Notes: generated by a model from the letters alone, not told the origin. A stretch of DNA of 64,000 nucleotides from Desulfobacteraceae bacterium (GCA_024225635.1 JAAEMK010001005.1:1-64000), one strand, 5' to 3'. Numbered from the stretch's first letter, positions 1 through 9,860 are shown. A program made the numbers and translations.

Positions 1-530
1 AAATTGTCGAGATAATCACAAATTAAATTTTGGTATAGCTACACGGGAGACACAGGAGTCTGCCGTTATGCAATAGTTGCGAGCAAAATCCTGATTAAAA
101 ACACTGTAAGGCACTTCTGGGGTCATATGAAGGATGCCAAACTTCCGACGGGTTAATTACATTAGGTCTGCTCCTGGATTCCCAAAGGCGGCCTGGCCCA
201 GAACCAGGACCAAGCTCTTCTGGCAATGCACCGCCATGACGAGCCAGGTCTCCGCCCATTCCTGATTTTCCAATAAATTTCATCCTTTTCTTGACAAAGA
301 GCAAGCGTCTATTTTACAATTCACCCGTCTTTTTCTTACTTCCTGCGGCAGCCCCTTACCATCCCTTCGGCCTTCCCCATGGACCGGATCAGAACATATT
401 TTTCGCAATAAAAAAGTTCGCCGGAAGAGTTTCAACATCCATATAACCCGATGCATGATCCCGGCACAACCGGGTGATGGATAACCAAACCGACAACAAG
501 GCAGCAATTTCAAGAGGAGGGACTCCTATC
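1..530. other. Leading region without a supported gene
   Basis: No convincing coding sequence is seen before the cache protein. Short open frames exist on the minus strand, but none has a clear ribosome site, a recognisable motif or a partner. The last part (about 512-530) carries the GAGGAG ribosome site of the next gene. The rest may be intergenic DNA or the decayed end of a gene lying outside the window. Confidence 0.4.
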
Positions 531-1001
531 ATGAAAAGAGCCATTTTGTTTGCAGGTGCGTTAATTCTTGTTCTTTTTTCCAGGATACCGGCCAACGCGG
601 AAAATTTCACGCCCGAAGACGCAAAGGACCTGACCATTAGAGCCGTTGACCTCATAGAGAAAGTAGGGATCGAAAAGGCCCGGGAGATACTCCATGACAA
701 AAACGGCGGATACAGGGAGGGACCCAAGGGAGAACTGTATGTGTTTGTCGTGGACTGGAACGGTGTATGGCTGGCATATCCGCCAAAGCCTTCGGGGGTT
801 GGCAAAAGCGTACTCAACGTAAAGGATCCTGACGGGAAATACCTTGTAAAGGATATGATCTCCATTTCCAAACAAAAAGGCGAAGGATGGAGCGAATACA
901 GGTGGTTGAATCCCGAAACCGGAAAGATCCAGCACAAGATATCATATATAAAAAGAATTCCGGGCAAGGAGATGTATGCGGCATCCGGTATCTACAAGTA
1001 G
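531..1001 (+). CDS. Exported single-cache domain protein
   Basis: A 156-aa exported sensor-type protein. Residues 1-23 form a signal peptide ending near ANA, followed by one small cache domain: a helix with DLIEKVGIEKAREIL, then the strand pattern ELYVFVVDWNGVWLAYPPKP, and a closing YIKRIPGKEMYAASGIY typical of sCache_2. No membrane anchor or signalling domain is attached, so it probably works in the periplasm as a free ligand-binding module. The ATG at 531 is chosen over one at 474 because GAGGAG lies just before it and a signal peptide follows. It sits 116 bp before a chemoreceptor gene on the same strand and may present a ligand to it (inference). Confidence 0.8.
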   Translation: MKRAILFAGALILVLFSRIPANAENFTPEDAKDLTIRAVDLIEKVGIEKAREILHDKNGGYREGPKGELYVFVVDWNGVWLAYPPKPSGVGKSVLNVKDPDGKYLVKDMISISKQKGEGWSEYRWLNPETGKIQHKISYIKRIPGKEMYAASGIYK

Positions 1002-1117
1002 GCGTTGAACGGCCGTAACGTCTGCCCCACATACGCTCCTTCACCGCCGTATCAACAGGGCGGAGGTTATGACCATGGCCTATAGCCTATAACTCTCCAA
1101 ACAGGGATTGTAACGCT

Positions 1118-2572
1118 ATGAAGAATTTTCGCAAACTTTCAGTTACGACAAAAGTTTTTCTCTCTCCTGTGCTTGTCATGGCGATACTCGTTGCCGCGGC
1201 TGTGATGTCATATATGGGCTCTCTCAAGCAGGAGTTCACACTGGATCATATGGTCAATGTCGCATTTAAAAAAGCAAGTACCAGCAGTGATATCAGGCAG
1301 CTCATCAATTATGCCAACAGCGCCCTGATGCACACCATCGCCCTTGCGGACTCAGGCATAGAGGATGAAAAGATCGAAATCATCCGCCGGAAAGTCAGGC
1401 AGAACATTGCCGCCTCCCAAAAAAAGATCACGGATTTTGAAAAACGGTCCAGCCTTGATCCGGAAGAGATAAAAATTCTTCAAAGGATAAAAGCGGCATT
1501 AACCGATTTTGAAAAATCCGCCGGTGAGATAATGGACTTCGCATCCCTCGACAGAATGCTTGCCATACCAATGATGGATGAAGTGTCATCCAGACAGGAT
1601 AAATTAGACACTGCCGCCACGGATTTTTGCACACTGGAAAACAGGATGGCCAATAAGCGGTTTTTAGCTTCCTGCGCTTCGGCCCAAAGCAACCGGAGGC
1701 TGTTCATGTGGCTTGCTGCGGGGGCGCTGTTGATCTCCCTTATTGTCACAATCCTTGTTTCAAGGTCCATTACCGTCCCCCTGAAAAAAGTGATAACCGG
1801 CCTGGCAGTTGGCTCCGAAGAGGTGGCAACCGCATCCGGCCAGATATCTTCATCGAGCAAACGCCTTGCAAAGGGATCGTCTGATCAGGCTAACGCCATA
1901 GAGGAGACGGCGTCCTCCCTTGAACAGATCTCTTCAATGACAAGTGATACGGCAGACAATGCAAAACAGGCAAAAGATCTGGTCAAACAAGGAGACAAGA
2001 TTATCGTAACGGCCAATGAATCCATGAATCAACTGACCTCATCCATGGAGGAAATCTCAAAAGCCAGCAAGGAAACCTTCACGATCCTCAAAACCATAGA
2101 CGAAATAGCCTTCCAGACCAACCTGTTGGCCCTGAACGCCGCCGTTGAAGCAGCACGGGCGGGCGAGACAGGCGCAGGGTTTGCCATTGTGGCCCAGGAG
2201 GTCAGGAACCTGGCAAAGCGGTCTGCCGAAGCCGCTCAAACCACCTCTGAACTCATCGAGGGAACCGTGCTGAAAATTAACAACGGTTCAGAGCTTGTGT
2301 CAAAGACAAACCAGGCCTTTTCAATGGTCGCTGAGAACTCCACCAAAGTCGGCACTATTGTGGATGAGATCGCCCTCACCTCAAACCAACAGAACAACGG
2401 CATTGAAAAAGTGAACCAGGCGGCCACGGAAATGGATAACGTCATCAGGGAAAATTCGGAAAATGCAAAGGGTTCTGCATCGGCTTCAGAGGAGATGGAC
2501 AGGCAGGCCAGCCAGATGAGGGATTTTGTCCAGGACCTTGTGTTACTTACAGGAGGCGGGAAAGCCTCCTGA
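1118..2572 (+). CDS. Methyl-accepting chemotaxis protein with helical ligand domain
   Basis: A 484-aa chemoreceptor. One membrane segment lies at about residues 13-33, a mostly helical periplasmic domain of the 4-helix-bundle type at 35-190, and a second membrane segment at about 196-218. A HAMP-like linker leads into the coiled-coil signalling domain. The kinase-contact hairpin is clear near residues 328-373 ([20 protein letters not shown], then [13 protein letters not shown]). It should signal to CheA/CheW, which are not in this window. Length is normal for the class. A GC-rich inverted repeat (2551-2570) covers the last codons but has no T-run after it. With the exported cache protein upstream it may form a split sensor. 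Confidence 0.93.
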   Translation: MKNFRKLSVTTKVFLSPVLVMAILVAAAVMSYMGSLKQEFTLDHMVNVAFKKASTSSDIRQLINYANSALMHTIALADSGIEDEKIEIIRRKVRQNIAASQKKITDFEKRSSLDPEEIKILQRIKAALTDFEKSAGEIMDFASLDRMLAIPMMDEVSSRQDKLDTAATDFCTLENRMANKRFLASCASAQSNRRLFMWLAAGALLISLIVTILVSRSITVPLKKVITGLAVGSEEVATASGQISSSSKRLAKGSSDQANAIEETASSLEQISSMTSDTADNAKQAKDLVKQGDKIIVTANESMNQLTSSMEEISKASKETFTILKTIDEIAFQTNLLALNAAVEAARAGETGAGFAIVAQEVRNLAKRSAEAAQTTSELIEGTVLKINNGSELVSKTNQAFSMVAENSTKVGTIVDEIALTSNQQNNGIEKVNQAATEMDNVIRENSENAKGSASASEEMDRQASQMRDFVQDLVLLTGGGKAS

Positions 2573-2923
2573 GAAAAGCGTTACCCCAATCGGTTAGAAT
2601 CAAAATCGCCTTTCCGGGATCGTTCCAGAGGATTTTTCTCCCATCCTGATCCAATCCAATGTTGCGCCATTAAAAAAACCATTGACAAAAAAAAATGTAC
2701 ATCTTAAGACATTGTAAAACGATTGAGCGCTTGATCGGAAAATAATGGCCAAAGAAAGGACTAACTATATCACCGATATCACGGTGAATTATTATTTGGC
2801 TACTTTTGCGACTGAGCGCTCGGATACAAGGAGGATGGGTTTTAATCAAAGAAGGACACACAGCACGATCATGGCTCAGTTTGAAATGAATTATTTAATA
2901 ATTGTTTTGAAAAGGAGTAGTGT
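2573..2923. other. Intergenic region with candidate promoter and inverted repeat
   Basis: No gene is supported in this 351-bp AT-rich stretch. TTGACA at 2682-2687 is a perfect -35 element, but the -10 at the right distance (TAAGAC, 2705-2710) is weak. TCACCG and CGGTGA at 2770-2775 and 2782-2787 form a 6-bp inverted repeat. The octamer TGAGCGCT occurs twice, at 2724 and 2813. These may control the membrane protein downstream. Confidence 0.35.
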
Positions 2924-4135
2924 ATGGCAACGACAGAATTAAAACCTCGTTGGGGGCAACCCCTTACCGGAATCATCTCTTTCTTTTCTTTCCTGGGCGT
3001 GGCCCTGGCAACATGGTTTCTTTTAAGTGATCCGCGGGGACCGGTTCAATGGTTTCCCTATCCATTTGTAATGTACCTGGCAATGATGATACTTGTCGGG
3101 CTGTTTCAGCACATGCTCCTGGGGGATTGGCCATTCCAGAATTTTCCCCAGCCGGTCCGGGGAATCATCCAGACCCTGTTAAATATCACCCTGGTCTGGT
3201 TTATCATAGACGTTGTTTTTTACCGTGTTCTTGGAACCGGGTTGAATTTCCTCAGCTACTATGGCCTTGACGCCATCGGTCAAAAGGGGCTCTATGCCCA
3301 GGTGGCCATTGTCGGTTTTGTGCTGATCGGATTTTACACCTTTCCCGTGTCCACCATATTCTTTGGCAAATGGCCCATACAGCCGAGCAATATCCCCCAG
3401 CCGGCCGGCGGGGTCGCGGAAATCGCCTGGGGCGCCATGCTCACCCTCTTTTTCTATGTTGTTCTCATTGTTCCCTTTTTTGGTTTTCTCTTCAAGGGGC
3501 CAGTGCTCAACGCTTCCTGGTGGACAAACATCGGCGGAACGCCCCATGTTCACTGGGTATTCGGATGGTGGGAATGGGCGATCATCATCCTGTTCATGAC
3601 AGCCAATGTATGGCGCATGAAACCCTGGAGCCTCATCAACCTGCCCCAGCCCTGGAAAGGCTTTGTCTCGGTTGCCATCTCGTTCATCGCAGCCTATATG
3701 ATCGCCATCTTCTGCAAAAAGATCGTTTATCTCTGGGTTCCCCCTGAAACCTTTGCCCACCTGGAAGCCACAAAGGGAGCAGCCGAAGTGCAGCGTTTCC
3801 TATGGCTCCACTCGGCTGAGATCGCCGGATTCACCCTGATTCCTTTTCTCATATGGCATCATTACTTTGATGATATGTCTCCCATGTCCGACCCGGACAG
3901 CTGGAACGCGTTTTTCTTCCGCACCCTGGGAGTGCTGGTCCTGACCGCCATCAGTTACTGGATTTTCTATTATGGCAATTTTGGGCACTGGGCCCTTGGA
4001 AATCACCACATGACAGACCTATCCCACCGGTTTCCCCATGGCGAGTCCCTGGTATGGAACTTCTGGTGGATCATCCCCCTGTTATTCAATGAGTGGTTCT
4101 TCCATAAATGGCCGTTTTATGTCCATGAACACTAG
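2924..4135 (+). CDS. Multi-pass membrane protein with repeated PQPxxG motif, function unknown
   Basis: A 403-aa protein with about ten hydrophobic segments and no signal peptide, not recognised as a named transporter family. A short motif recurs before membrane helices: NFPQPVRGI, NIPQPAGGV and NLPQPWKGF, with a shorter GQPLTGI copy near the N-terminus. WPFQ/WPIQ often stands just before it, and KWPFYVHEH closes the protein. The repeats point to internal duplication of a helix-loop unit of about 80-100 residues. The sequence is unusually rich in Trp and Phe, with several loop His residues (HVHW, HHYF, NHHM), so metal, haem or quinone contact is possible but unproven. It is a single gene with an AAGGAG site just before its ATG. 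Confidence 0.75.
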   Translation: MATTELKPRWGQPLTGIISFFSFLGVALATWFLLSDPRGPVQWFPYPFVMYLAMMILVGLFQHMLLGDWPFQNFPQPVRGIIQTLLNITLVWFIIDVVFYRVLGTGLNFLSYYGLDAIGQKGLYAQVAIVGFVLIGFYTFPVSTIFFGKWPIQPSNIPQPAGGVAEIAWGAMLTLFFYVVLIVPFFGFLFKGPVLNASWWTNIGGTPHVHWVFGWWEWAIIILFMTANVWRMKPWSLINLPQPWKGFVSVAISFIAAYMIAIFCKKIVYLWVPPETFAHLEATKGAAEVQRFLWLHSAEIAGFTLIPFLIWHHYFDDMSPMSDPDSWNAFFFRTLGVLVLTAISYWIFYYGNFGHWALGNHHMTDLSHRFPHGESLVWNFWWIIPLLFNEWFFHKWPFYVHEH

Positions 4136-4175
4136 GGGTAATTGAAGCTCAGGGCGGTAATTGAGCATCAATTGA

Positions 4176-4204
4176 GACAGGGCTTGCTTTTGGCAGGCCC
4201 TGTC
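4176..4204. terminator. Hairpin between convergent genes
   Basis: GACAGGGC (4176-4183) and GCCCTGTC (4197-4204) form a perfect 8-bp stem around a 13-nt loop. It lies between the ends of the convergent membrane-protein and GDPD-like genes. Neither strand has a strong T-run after it, so intrinsic termination is possible but not certain. Confidence 0.5.
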
Positions 4205-4225
4205 ATGTTCTCGGGGACGCTGTTC

Positions 4226-5047
4226 TTATCCCCGTAACCGTGCGGAACCGTAGGCCACCATGGGCCCGGGGTTGTCAGAAATGATGATATCCACCCCGTT
4301 GACCAGGGCCTTGTCAAAATCATCTTCCGTATCAACACTCCATGTATTGACCGGCTTCTTTGCCAGCAACGGATTGCGCTGCCAGGGCAGTTTTCTGTCT
4401 TTACGGAACAGGCTTATTTCCGGATGCAGGGTGTCGGCCCCGGCGATCAATGCCTTGATTCCGGAGCGGTTGATCATCCCGTTCACCTTATACCAAAAGC
4501 TCTTTTTCCGGTCGATATCGACCACCCGGTCCTCTTTGCGGAACAGGTAGGCGGTTTCCAGCCCGGCCTGGAAGAACTTCACCGTCAGCAGGGTGTTGAC
4601 ATCAAATGAGGAGACAATCACTTGGTCCTCTATCCCGAAATCCACGATGCGACGGGCGGCTTTTTGGGCGGTTCGGCACAGGAAACGGTGGCTGGACTTG
4701 ATCTCCACATTGAATATCCACCCTGGTCTCGCCTTGACGAATCGGCACACCTCGTCAAAGACGGGAAACAAAATCCCCCGCGCCCTGCCCTGGGACTGAA
4801 TTTCATCCAGGGTCCTCTCCCAGGGAAAAAAATCGAAGTTCTTCTTCAAAAACCACCGGTTGACCACCAGCAGCTGACCGTCTTTTGTGGACTCCACGTC
4901 GATCTCAATGCCGTCGGCGCCCACCTCAAACGCCCGTTGAAAGGCAACCATGGTATTTTCAGGAACATCCGCGTTCCTTACCCCCCGATGGCCCAGTATG
5001 ATAAGTCCCTTCGCTTGTCTCTGTTTTTCTCTGCTTTTCAACCCCAT
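4226..5047 (-). CDS. Glycerophosphodiester phosphodiesterase-like protein with altered catalytic motif
   Basis: A 273-aa TIM-barrel protein of the GDPD family, which hydrolyses glycerophosphodiesters to glycerol-3-phosphate and an alcohol. The first active-site block is intact: GHRG (H20, R21), PENT (E30), and ADGIEIDVESTKDG with E48 and D50 as metal ligands. The second block is not: where the family has V-V-x-H-D this protein reads VVNRW, so the second catalytic His and its Asp are replaced by Arg64 and Trp65. Later barrel strands (FNVEIKS, VIVSSFD, INTWSVD-like VNTWSVDTED, IISDNPG) are conserved. It could be inactive on classical substrates or use another acid-base residue. No signal peptide, so cytoplasmic. 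It starts 23 bp after the helicase gene ends and may share its transcript. Confidence 0.8.
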   Translation of the reverse strand: MGLKSREKQRQAKGLIILGHRGVRNADVPENTMVAFQRAFEVGADGIEIDVESTKDGQLLVVNRWFLKKNFDFFPWERTLDEIQSQGRARGILFPVFDEVCRFVKARPGWIFNVEIKSSHRFLCRTAQKAARRIVDFGIEDQVIVSSFDVNTLLTVKFFQAGLETAYLFRKEDRVVDIDRKKSFWYKVNGMINRSGIKALIAGADTLHPEISLFRKDRKLPWQRNPLLAKKPVNTWSVDTEDDFDKALVNGVDIIISDNPGPMVAYGSARLRG

Positions 5048-5070
5048 GCCCTTCTATCCTTTCCGAACCC

Positions 5071-7569
5071 TTATTTTTTATCATCCCACTTCCGGTGGGC
5101 CATCATCAGTTTGATATCCCCATAGGAGAATTCATTCCCCAGCTCGGTTTTTACCGATTTCAAGGAATTCTTCGTCTTCCCAAGCGCCGCTTCAATGGCG
5201 GTCTGCTTTTCAGGCGACAGCAGCCGGTTGATATCCAGGTCACCGCTTTCGATGAAAAAGCAGAGATGGCTCTGGATGGTGGATTCCACCAGCCCCCTTT
5301 TTCTAGCAATATCAGCAATGGTCAATTCCTTGTTGAACAGCTCAAAACTGACCGTTTTGGTGTCTGTTTTAAGGTCCGATCCGGTTGCCGCCTTTTCCAC
5401 GGCCGCCTGCCTGGGCGCCTCCCTGGGCTCTGGCAGTTTCACCTGCTCGATCCCGTGCTTCTCGCGATAGGCCACCACCATTTCCAACAGGTCTTCGCCA
5501 TGGTTTTCAAGGGTTTTCTTGCCCACCCCTTTAATTTTTTTCAGGGCCGAGATATTGTCGGGCAAGCCCACGGCGATCTCGATCAGCACCCGTTGATGGA
5601 GGATATGATAAAGGGCGACGCCTTGCTCCTTGGCCTTGCGGGAACGCCACTCTTTCAGGGACTGGAACAGTTTCGGGTGCTCAATGTCCGATTCCCGGTA
5701 TCCCGGGGACGGGGGCTTCTTCCCCTTTTCAGGAGCAAAATCGAGCTCGGCCTCTGATATGGACCGCAAATAACGAGACGGCGAGAATCCCTTTTCACAG
5801 GCCCGGATGCCGGCACGCTTCATGAGTATCTCCAGCTTGAGATTGTTCAGGGCATTACCTATCTTCTTGGCAAGCTCCTTATTGTCAGTCTCCACCTGAA
5901 AATTCTGCACAAGATCGTCAAAGATCGAGGAGAATTTCTCCTGGAACCATGCGGACGCCTTGCCAATCCGTTCCAGGATATAGTCATCGGACTCCGGCAG
6001 GGTGTTGTTCACAAACAGGCTGCTCAATTGATGCTTGAATTTTTCACCCACCGGCAAAATGGTTTCCCGGGCCATGTTCTGCAATTGTCCCATATCGCCA
6101 ATGCCGGACACCTGCACCAGGCCGGGATTGCCCAGCAACAGCCGGGCAAGGTAGTTAAGACGGTTGTGCAGCAATTGGAAATCAAAACACTCCAGCAGCA
6201 GTTGTTGCTGGTAGCGGATTTTGGCCGCCTCAAGCAAGGGTTCGGAGGGCGGGTTCTCCCGGACCCTTTCATCAAAGCACAGGACCGCGTCATCCGTGGC
6301 AATGCCATGGGAGGGGATGGGAGACCGGAGCACAATGCCCTCCAGGGTTTTACAACGGCTCAGCGCCACATAGGTCTGGCCGTGGGCAAAGGCGGCGTTG
6401 GCATCGATGACAGCCTTGTCAAAGGTCAGTCCCTGGCTCTTATGAATGGTGATGGCCCAGGCCAGCTTCAAGGGAAACTGCCTGAACTTGCCGATGATAT
6501 CCTCCTGGATCTCCCTGGTTTCTTCGTTCACCGTATATTTGATGTTTTCCCAGTCAACGGGGTCCACCACAATCTCTTCCGTCTCTCCCGGGCAGGTGAT
6601 GCGGATCTGCGAACCTGAAATGGTGGTGATTTTGCCAATCTTACCATTGTAATAGCGCTTTTCACCCGAGGCATCATTGCGAAGGAACATCACCTGGGCC
6701 CCCTTCTTGAACACGAGGGTGCCCGGGGTCGGGTAGGTAGATTCGGGAAATTCACCGGAGATCTCAGCGGCAAACCGATACTCTTTTCCCCCCAATCCCC
6801 CAAGCCGGTTTTTATTGATCGTGTCGGCACCGCTGTTGTGGGTGGTAAGGGTAATATACCCCTGGTCCTCTTCCGGCGTGAAATTTTCAATATACCGCTG
6901 GTTCAGCACCCCAATGGACACCGGGTCCAGGCGGTTGTCCCGGACCCGGTTCAAAACCTCGATGAACCGGGTGTCGGACTGGCGGTAGATATGGTTCAAT
7001 TCAATGGTAAACAGTTCCGTCCTGGCAAGGGCATGACTGCTGAAAAAATAAACCGACTCATAATGTTCCTGCAACAGCTGCCATTCATCCTGCCTGGCCA
7101 CGGGAGAAAGCTGGTGCAGATCCCCGATCAGCAGCAATTGCACACCGCCGAAGGGCTTGTCATTGCGCCGGTGCCGCCGCAGCACCGCATCCACGGAATC
7201 CAAAAGATCGGCCCGCACCATGCTGATCTCGTCAATCACCAGAAGATCAAGGCTCTTGATGATCCGCTTTTTTTCCTTGCTGAACCGGAACATGCGCTGC
7301 CTGCTATTTTCATAGGCCTCGCTGCCGGGTATGAACGGGCCAAAGGGCAGCTGAAAAAAAGAATGCAGGGTGACACCGCCGGCATTGATGGCCGCCACCC
7401 CGGTGGGGGCGGTGATGATCATCCGTTTTGCCGTATTCCCTTTAAGGTCGTGCAGAAAGGTGGTCTTACCGGTCCCCGCCTTGCCTGTCAAAAAAATATG
7501 GCTGTCCGTGTATTGAACAAATTCCCTGGCCAGCTCGAGTTCATGATTTTTTATCGGTGTAGAAGCCAT
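5071..7569 (-). CDS. Pif1/RecD-like superfamily 1B helicase with HRDC and C-terminal helix-turn-helix
   Basis: An 832-aa DNA helicase. Walker A is GKAGTGKTT near residues 30-38, followed by a TAPTGVAA motif, a Walker B VIDEISMV, and a late motif HKSQGLTFDKAVID typical of Pif1/Dda proteins. An HRDC-like region lies near residues 630-700 (ALYHILHQRVLIEIA, ALKKIKGVGKKTLENHG). The C-terminus carries a winged-helix-type unit (LTIADIARKRGLVESTIQSHL). This layout suggests 5'-3' unwinding of structured or stalled DNA. ATG at 7569 is preferred over a TTG 15 nt upstream because GGGGAAG sits at ribosome-site distance. Divergent from hcp. Confidence 0.88.
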   Translation of the reverse strand: MASTPIKNHELELAREFVQYTDSHIFLTGKAGTGKTTFLHDLKGNTAKRMIITAPTGVAAINAGGVTLHSFFQLPFGPFIPGSEAYENSRQRMFRFSKEKKRIIKSLDLLVIDEISMVRADLLDSVDAVLRRHRRNDKPFGGVQLLLIGDLHQLSPVARQDEWQLLQEHYESVYFFSSHALARTELFTIELNHIYRQSDTRFIEVLNRVRDNRLDPVSIGVLNQRYIENFTPEEDQGYITLTTHNSGADTINKNRLGGLGGKEYRFAAEISGEFPESTYPTPGTLVFKKGAQVMFLRNDASGEKRYYNGKIGKITTISGSQIRITCPGETEEIVVDPVDWENIKYTVNEETREIQEDIIGKFRQFPLKLAWAITIHKSQGLTFDKAVIDANAAFAHGQTYVALSRCKTLEGIVLRSPIPSHGIATDDAVLCFDERVRENPPSEPLLEAAKIRYQQQLLLECFDFQLLHNRLNYLARLLLGNPGLVQVSGIGDMGQLQNMARETILPVGEKFKHQLSSLFVNNTLPESDDYILERIGKASAWFQEKFSSIFDDLVQNFQVETDNKELAKKIGNALNNLKLEILMKRAGIRACEKGFSPSRYLRSISEAELDFAPEKGKKPPSPGYRESDIEHPKLFQSLKEWRSRKAKEQGVALYHILHQRVLIEIAVGLPDNISALKKIKGVGKKTLENHGEDLLEMVVAYREKHGIEQVKLPEPREAPRQAAVEKAATGSDLKTDTKTVSFELFNKELTIADIARKRGLVESTIQSHLCFFIESGDLDINRLLSPEKQTAIEAALGKTKNSLKSVKTELGNEFSYGDIKLMMAHRKWDDKK

Positions 7570-7721
7570 ATCTATCTTCCCCAATTTCCAAACAAGTATT
7601 AACAGTCCTTCCGGGTAACCACCATACTAAATTGGCACATGGGTGTAAATTCCAAATCCGTCTCCTTCTTATTTGCTTGGGAATGCTTTTTTCCATGGAT
7701 AATTTACAAAAATATAATTCC

Positions 7722-7764
7722 TTGATCCAGATCAAAGAAATTGCGCTTTCCATGGTGTTATATT
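7722..7764 (+). promoter_or_regulatory. FNR/HcpR-type box and promoter of hcp
   Basis: TTGATCCAGATCAA at 7722-7735 is an exact TTGAT-N4-ATCAA palindrome, the classical FNR consensus and close to HcpR-type sites of related anaerobes. A -10-like TATATT lies at 7759-7764. The implied start near 7771 puts the box centre at about -42, the class II activator position. This suggests a CRP/FNR-family regulator activates hcp. The hcp ribosome site is GGAGGGG just before the ATG at 7809. Confidence 0.75.
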
Positions 7765-7808
7765 ACTATCACGATTACAGGTAAACTCAAATAACCGGAG
7801 GGGACAAC

Positions 7809-9524
7809 ATGTTTTGTTTTCAGTGTCAGGAAACGGCAAAAGGTAAAGGCTGCACGGTAAAAGGCGTATGTGGAAAAGCGGAAACCACATCCAATCTTCA
7901 GGATCTCTTAATTTTCAACCTCAAGGGCATCGCCGTTCTTGCGGAGGGACTCAAGGCGGGTGGGGTGGATATTGGCAGGGATGTGGGGCTTTTTGTTGCC
8001 AAAGGCCTTTTCACCACAATCACCAATGCCAATTTTGACGATACCAGCCTTGTTCTCTGGATCAAACAGTCCCTGGAGGTGAAAAAGGGGCTGAAAGAAA
8101 AATTGGATGCATTGACACCGGGTGCCGCAAAAGACTCCCTGTTGAAAAAAATCGTCGGCCTGTTTATCACGCCCCCTGAAGCTGCCGGGGAGATTGCCCT
8201 CCATGATTCCGCCCTCTGGTTTGATGATAACGAACTGTCTTACCAGAAAAAGGCACAGACAGTAGGCGTGCTGGCGACTGATAACGAAGATGTAAGGTCC
8301 CTCAGGGAGCTTCTGATCCTGGGCCTCAAAGGGGTTGCCGCCTACGCCGACCATGCGGCAGTTCTGGGTGTGGAAAAGGATGAGATATATGATTTTCTTC
8401 TAAAAGCCCTGGCCTCCACAACCGAAGATCTTTCCGTGGACGAGATGGTGGGCCTGGTGATGAAAGCCGGGGAGTGCGCCGTCACCACCATGGCTGCCCT
8501 GGACGAAGCCAACACAAAAGCCTATGGAAATCCTGAGATCTCCGAAGTCAACATCGGCGTCGCCGACAAGCCCGGCATCCTCATCAGCGGCCACGACCTC
8601 AAGGACATGGAAGAGCTCCTGAAGCAGACCGAAGGCACGGGCGTGGATGTCTACACCCATGGGGAGATGCTGCCGGCCAACTACTATCCGGCCTTTAAGA
8701 AGTACGGTCACCTCAAGGGCAACTACGGCAGCTCCTGGTGGAAACAGAATGAGGATTTTGAGACCTTTAACGGGGCCATTCTCATGACCACCAACTGCAT
8801 CATTCCCATTAAAAAGAAAAACACCTATAAGGATCGCATCTTCACCACGGGCGTGGTTGCCTATCCCGGCATAGGGCATGTTGCAGATAGAAAAGACGGC
8901 AAAACAAAGGATTTCTCAGGGGTGATAGAGGTTGCCAAAAAATGTGCCCCACCCAAGGAGATTGAAACCGGCACCATTGTCGGCGGCTTTGCCCACAACC
9001 AGGTCCTTGCCCTGGCTGACAAGGTGGTGGACGCGGTGAAATCCGGCGCAGTGAAACGGTTCATTGTCATGGCCGGATGCGACGGACGGCAAAAAGGGAG
9101 GGCATATTTTACTGAAGTTGCGGAAAAGCTGCCCAAGGATACCATCATCCTCACCGCAGGCTGTGCAAAATACCGGTACAACAAACTCAACCTGGGCGAC
9201 ATCGGCGGCATTCCCAGGGTGCTGGACGCGGGCCAGTGCAATGACTCATACTCCCTGGCGGTCATCGCGTTAAAGCTCAAAGAGGTGTTCGAACTTGAGG
9301 ATATCAACGAACTCCCCATCTCCTTTGACATCGGATGGTATGAGCAGAAAGCCGTGGCCGTACTTCTGGCCCTGCTCTTTCTCGGAGTCAAGGGTATCCG
9401 CCTTGGCCCCACACTGCCGGCCTTTGTCTCCCCCACAGTGCTGAACGTGCTGGTGGATAAATTTGACATCAAGCCCATCGGTGATGCGGATGCGGACATT
9501 GAAGCGATGATGCAGGGTAAATAG
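7809..9524 (+). CDS. hcp: Hybrid cluster protein (hydroxylamine/NO reductase)
   Basis: A 571-aa cytoplasmic iron-sulfur protein. The N-terminal cysteines follow C-x2-C-x8-C-x5-C (Cys3, 6, 15, 21), the spacing of strict-anaerobe Hcp, and bind the proximal cluster. The hybrid-cluster ligands are in place: SGHDLKD (His), GEMLPAN (Glu), [22 protein letters not shown] and DAGQCND (Cys), plus a late conserved Glu region. Family proteins reduce hydroxylamine in vitro and NO in vivo, protecting against nitrosative stress. The full length is normal. The gene is alone on its strand, ends at a strong hairpin, and has an FNR/HcpR-type box in front. No separate NADH:Hcp reductase gene (hcr) is adjacent. 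Confidence 0.96.
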   Translation: MFCFQCQETAKGKGCTVKGVCGKAETTSNLQDLLIFNLKGIAVLAEGLKAGGVDIGRDVGLFVAKGLFTTITNANFDDTSLVLWIKQSLEVKKGLKEKLDALTPGAAKDSLLKKIVGLFITPPEAAGEIALHDSALWFDDNELSYQKKAQTVGVLATDNEDVRSLRELLILGLKGVAAYADHAAVLGVEKDEIYDFLLKALASTTEDLSVDEMVGLVMKAGECAVTTMAALDEANTKAYGNPEISEVNIGVADKPGILISGHDLKDMEELLKQTEGTGVDVYTHGEMLPANYYPAFKKYGHLKGNYGSSWWKQNEDFETFNGAILMTTNCIIPIKKKNTYKDRIFTTGVVAYPGIGHVADRKDGKTKDFSGVIEVAKKCAPPKEIETGTIVGGFAHNQVLALADKVVDAVKSGAVKRFIVMAGCDGRQKGRAYFTEVAEKLPKDTIILTAGCAKYRYNKLNLGDIGGIPRVLDAGQCNDSYSLAVIALKLKEVFELEDINELPISFDIGWYEQKAVAVLLALLFLGVKGIRLGPTLPAFVSPTVLNVLVDKFDIKPIGDADADIEAMMQGK

Positions 9525-9531
9525 TTCCATG

Positions 9532-9561
9532 GGAAGCCCGGATTGTCCGATCCGGGCTTCC
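9532..9561 (+). terminator. Strong hairpin after hcp
   Basis: GGAAGCCCGGAT (9532-9543) and ATCCGGGCTTCC (9550-9561) form a perfect 12-bp stem with a 6-nt loop, beginning 7 nt after the hcp stop. There is no T-run, so it may stop transcription poorly or protect the mRNA 3' end. It also interrupts the start of the HPP remnant. Confidence 0.65.
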
Positions 9562-9860
9562 ATCCATCAAGAAAAAAAATCTTCGGAGTTGCCGCATTTA
9601 AACTGTTTCATAACCATCTCTGGTTTGCATCTTCATTTGCTGTTGCTACGGCCATAGCCGTCATGCACGCGACAAAGACACTCCATCCACCGGGCGGTGC
9701 AACTGCCTTGATTGCGGTAATCGGAAGCCAAAAAATCCATAATCTCGGCTTTTATTATGCCCTGGCGCCTGTTGGGGCAAGTGCTTTTATCATGCTTATT
9801 ATTGCCCTTCTGGTGAACAATCTTTGCAAAACAAGGAAATATCCTGAATTCTGGCTCTAA
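9543..9860 (+). pseudogene. 5'-truncated HPP-family membrane protein remnant
   Basis: The reading frame resembles only the C-terminal half of an HPP-family integral membrane protein: KLFHNHLWFASSFAVATAIA, the signature TLHPPGGATALIAVIGS, a last helix and the closing KYPEFWL. The family usually has two more helices before this point, and these are missing because hcp and its hairpin end directly in front. The apparent ATG lies inside the hcp hairpin and has no ribosome site. It is read as a gene remnant left by a deletion that joined hcp to the middle of an HPP gene. Expression as a short two- or three-helix protein cannot be excluded. Confidence 0.7.

Noticed and set aside
95-304. 69-codon minus-strand ORF near the window start
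   Set aside because: No ribosome site, no motif, and Gly/Arg/Pro-rich composition. Could be a gene end but cannot be supported.
2551-2570. Inverted repeat at the end of the first chemoreceptor gene as terminator
   Set aside because: A perfect 7-bp stem, but it lies in codons up to the stop and has no T-run.
2745-2942. 65-codon plus-strand ORF before the membrane protein
   Set aside because: It runs into the ribosome site and start of the real gene, and has no motif.
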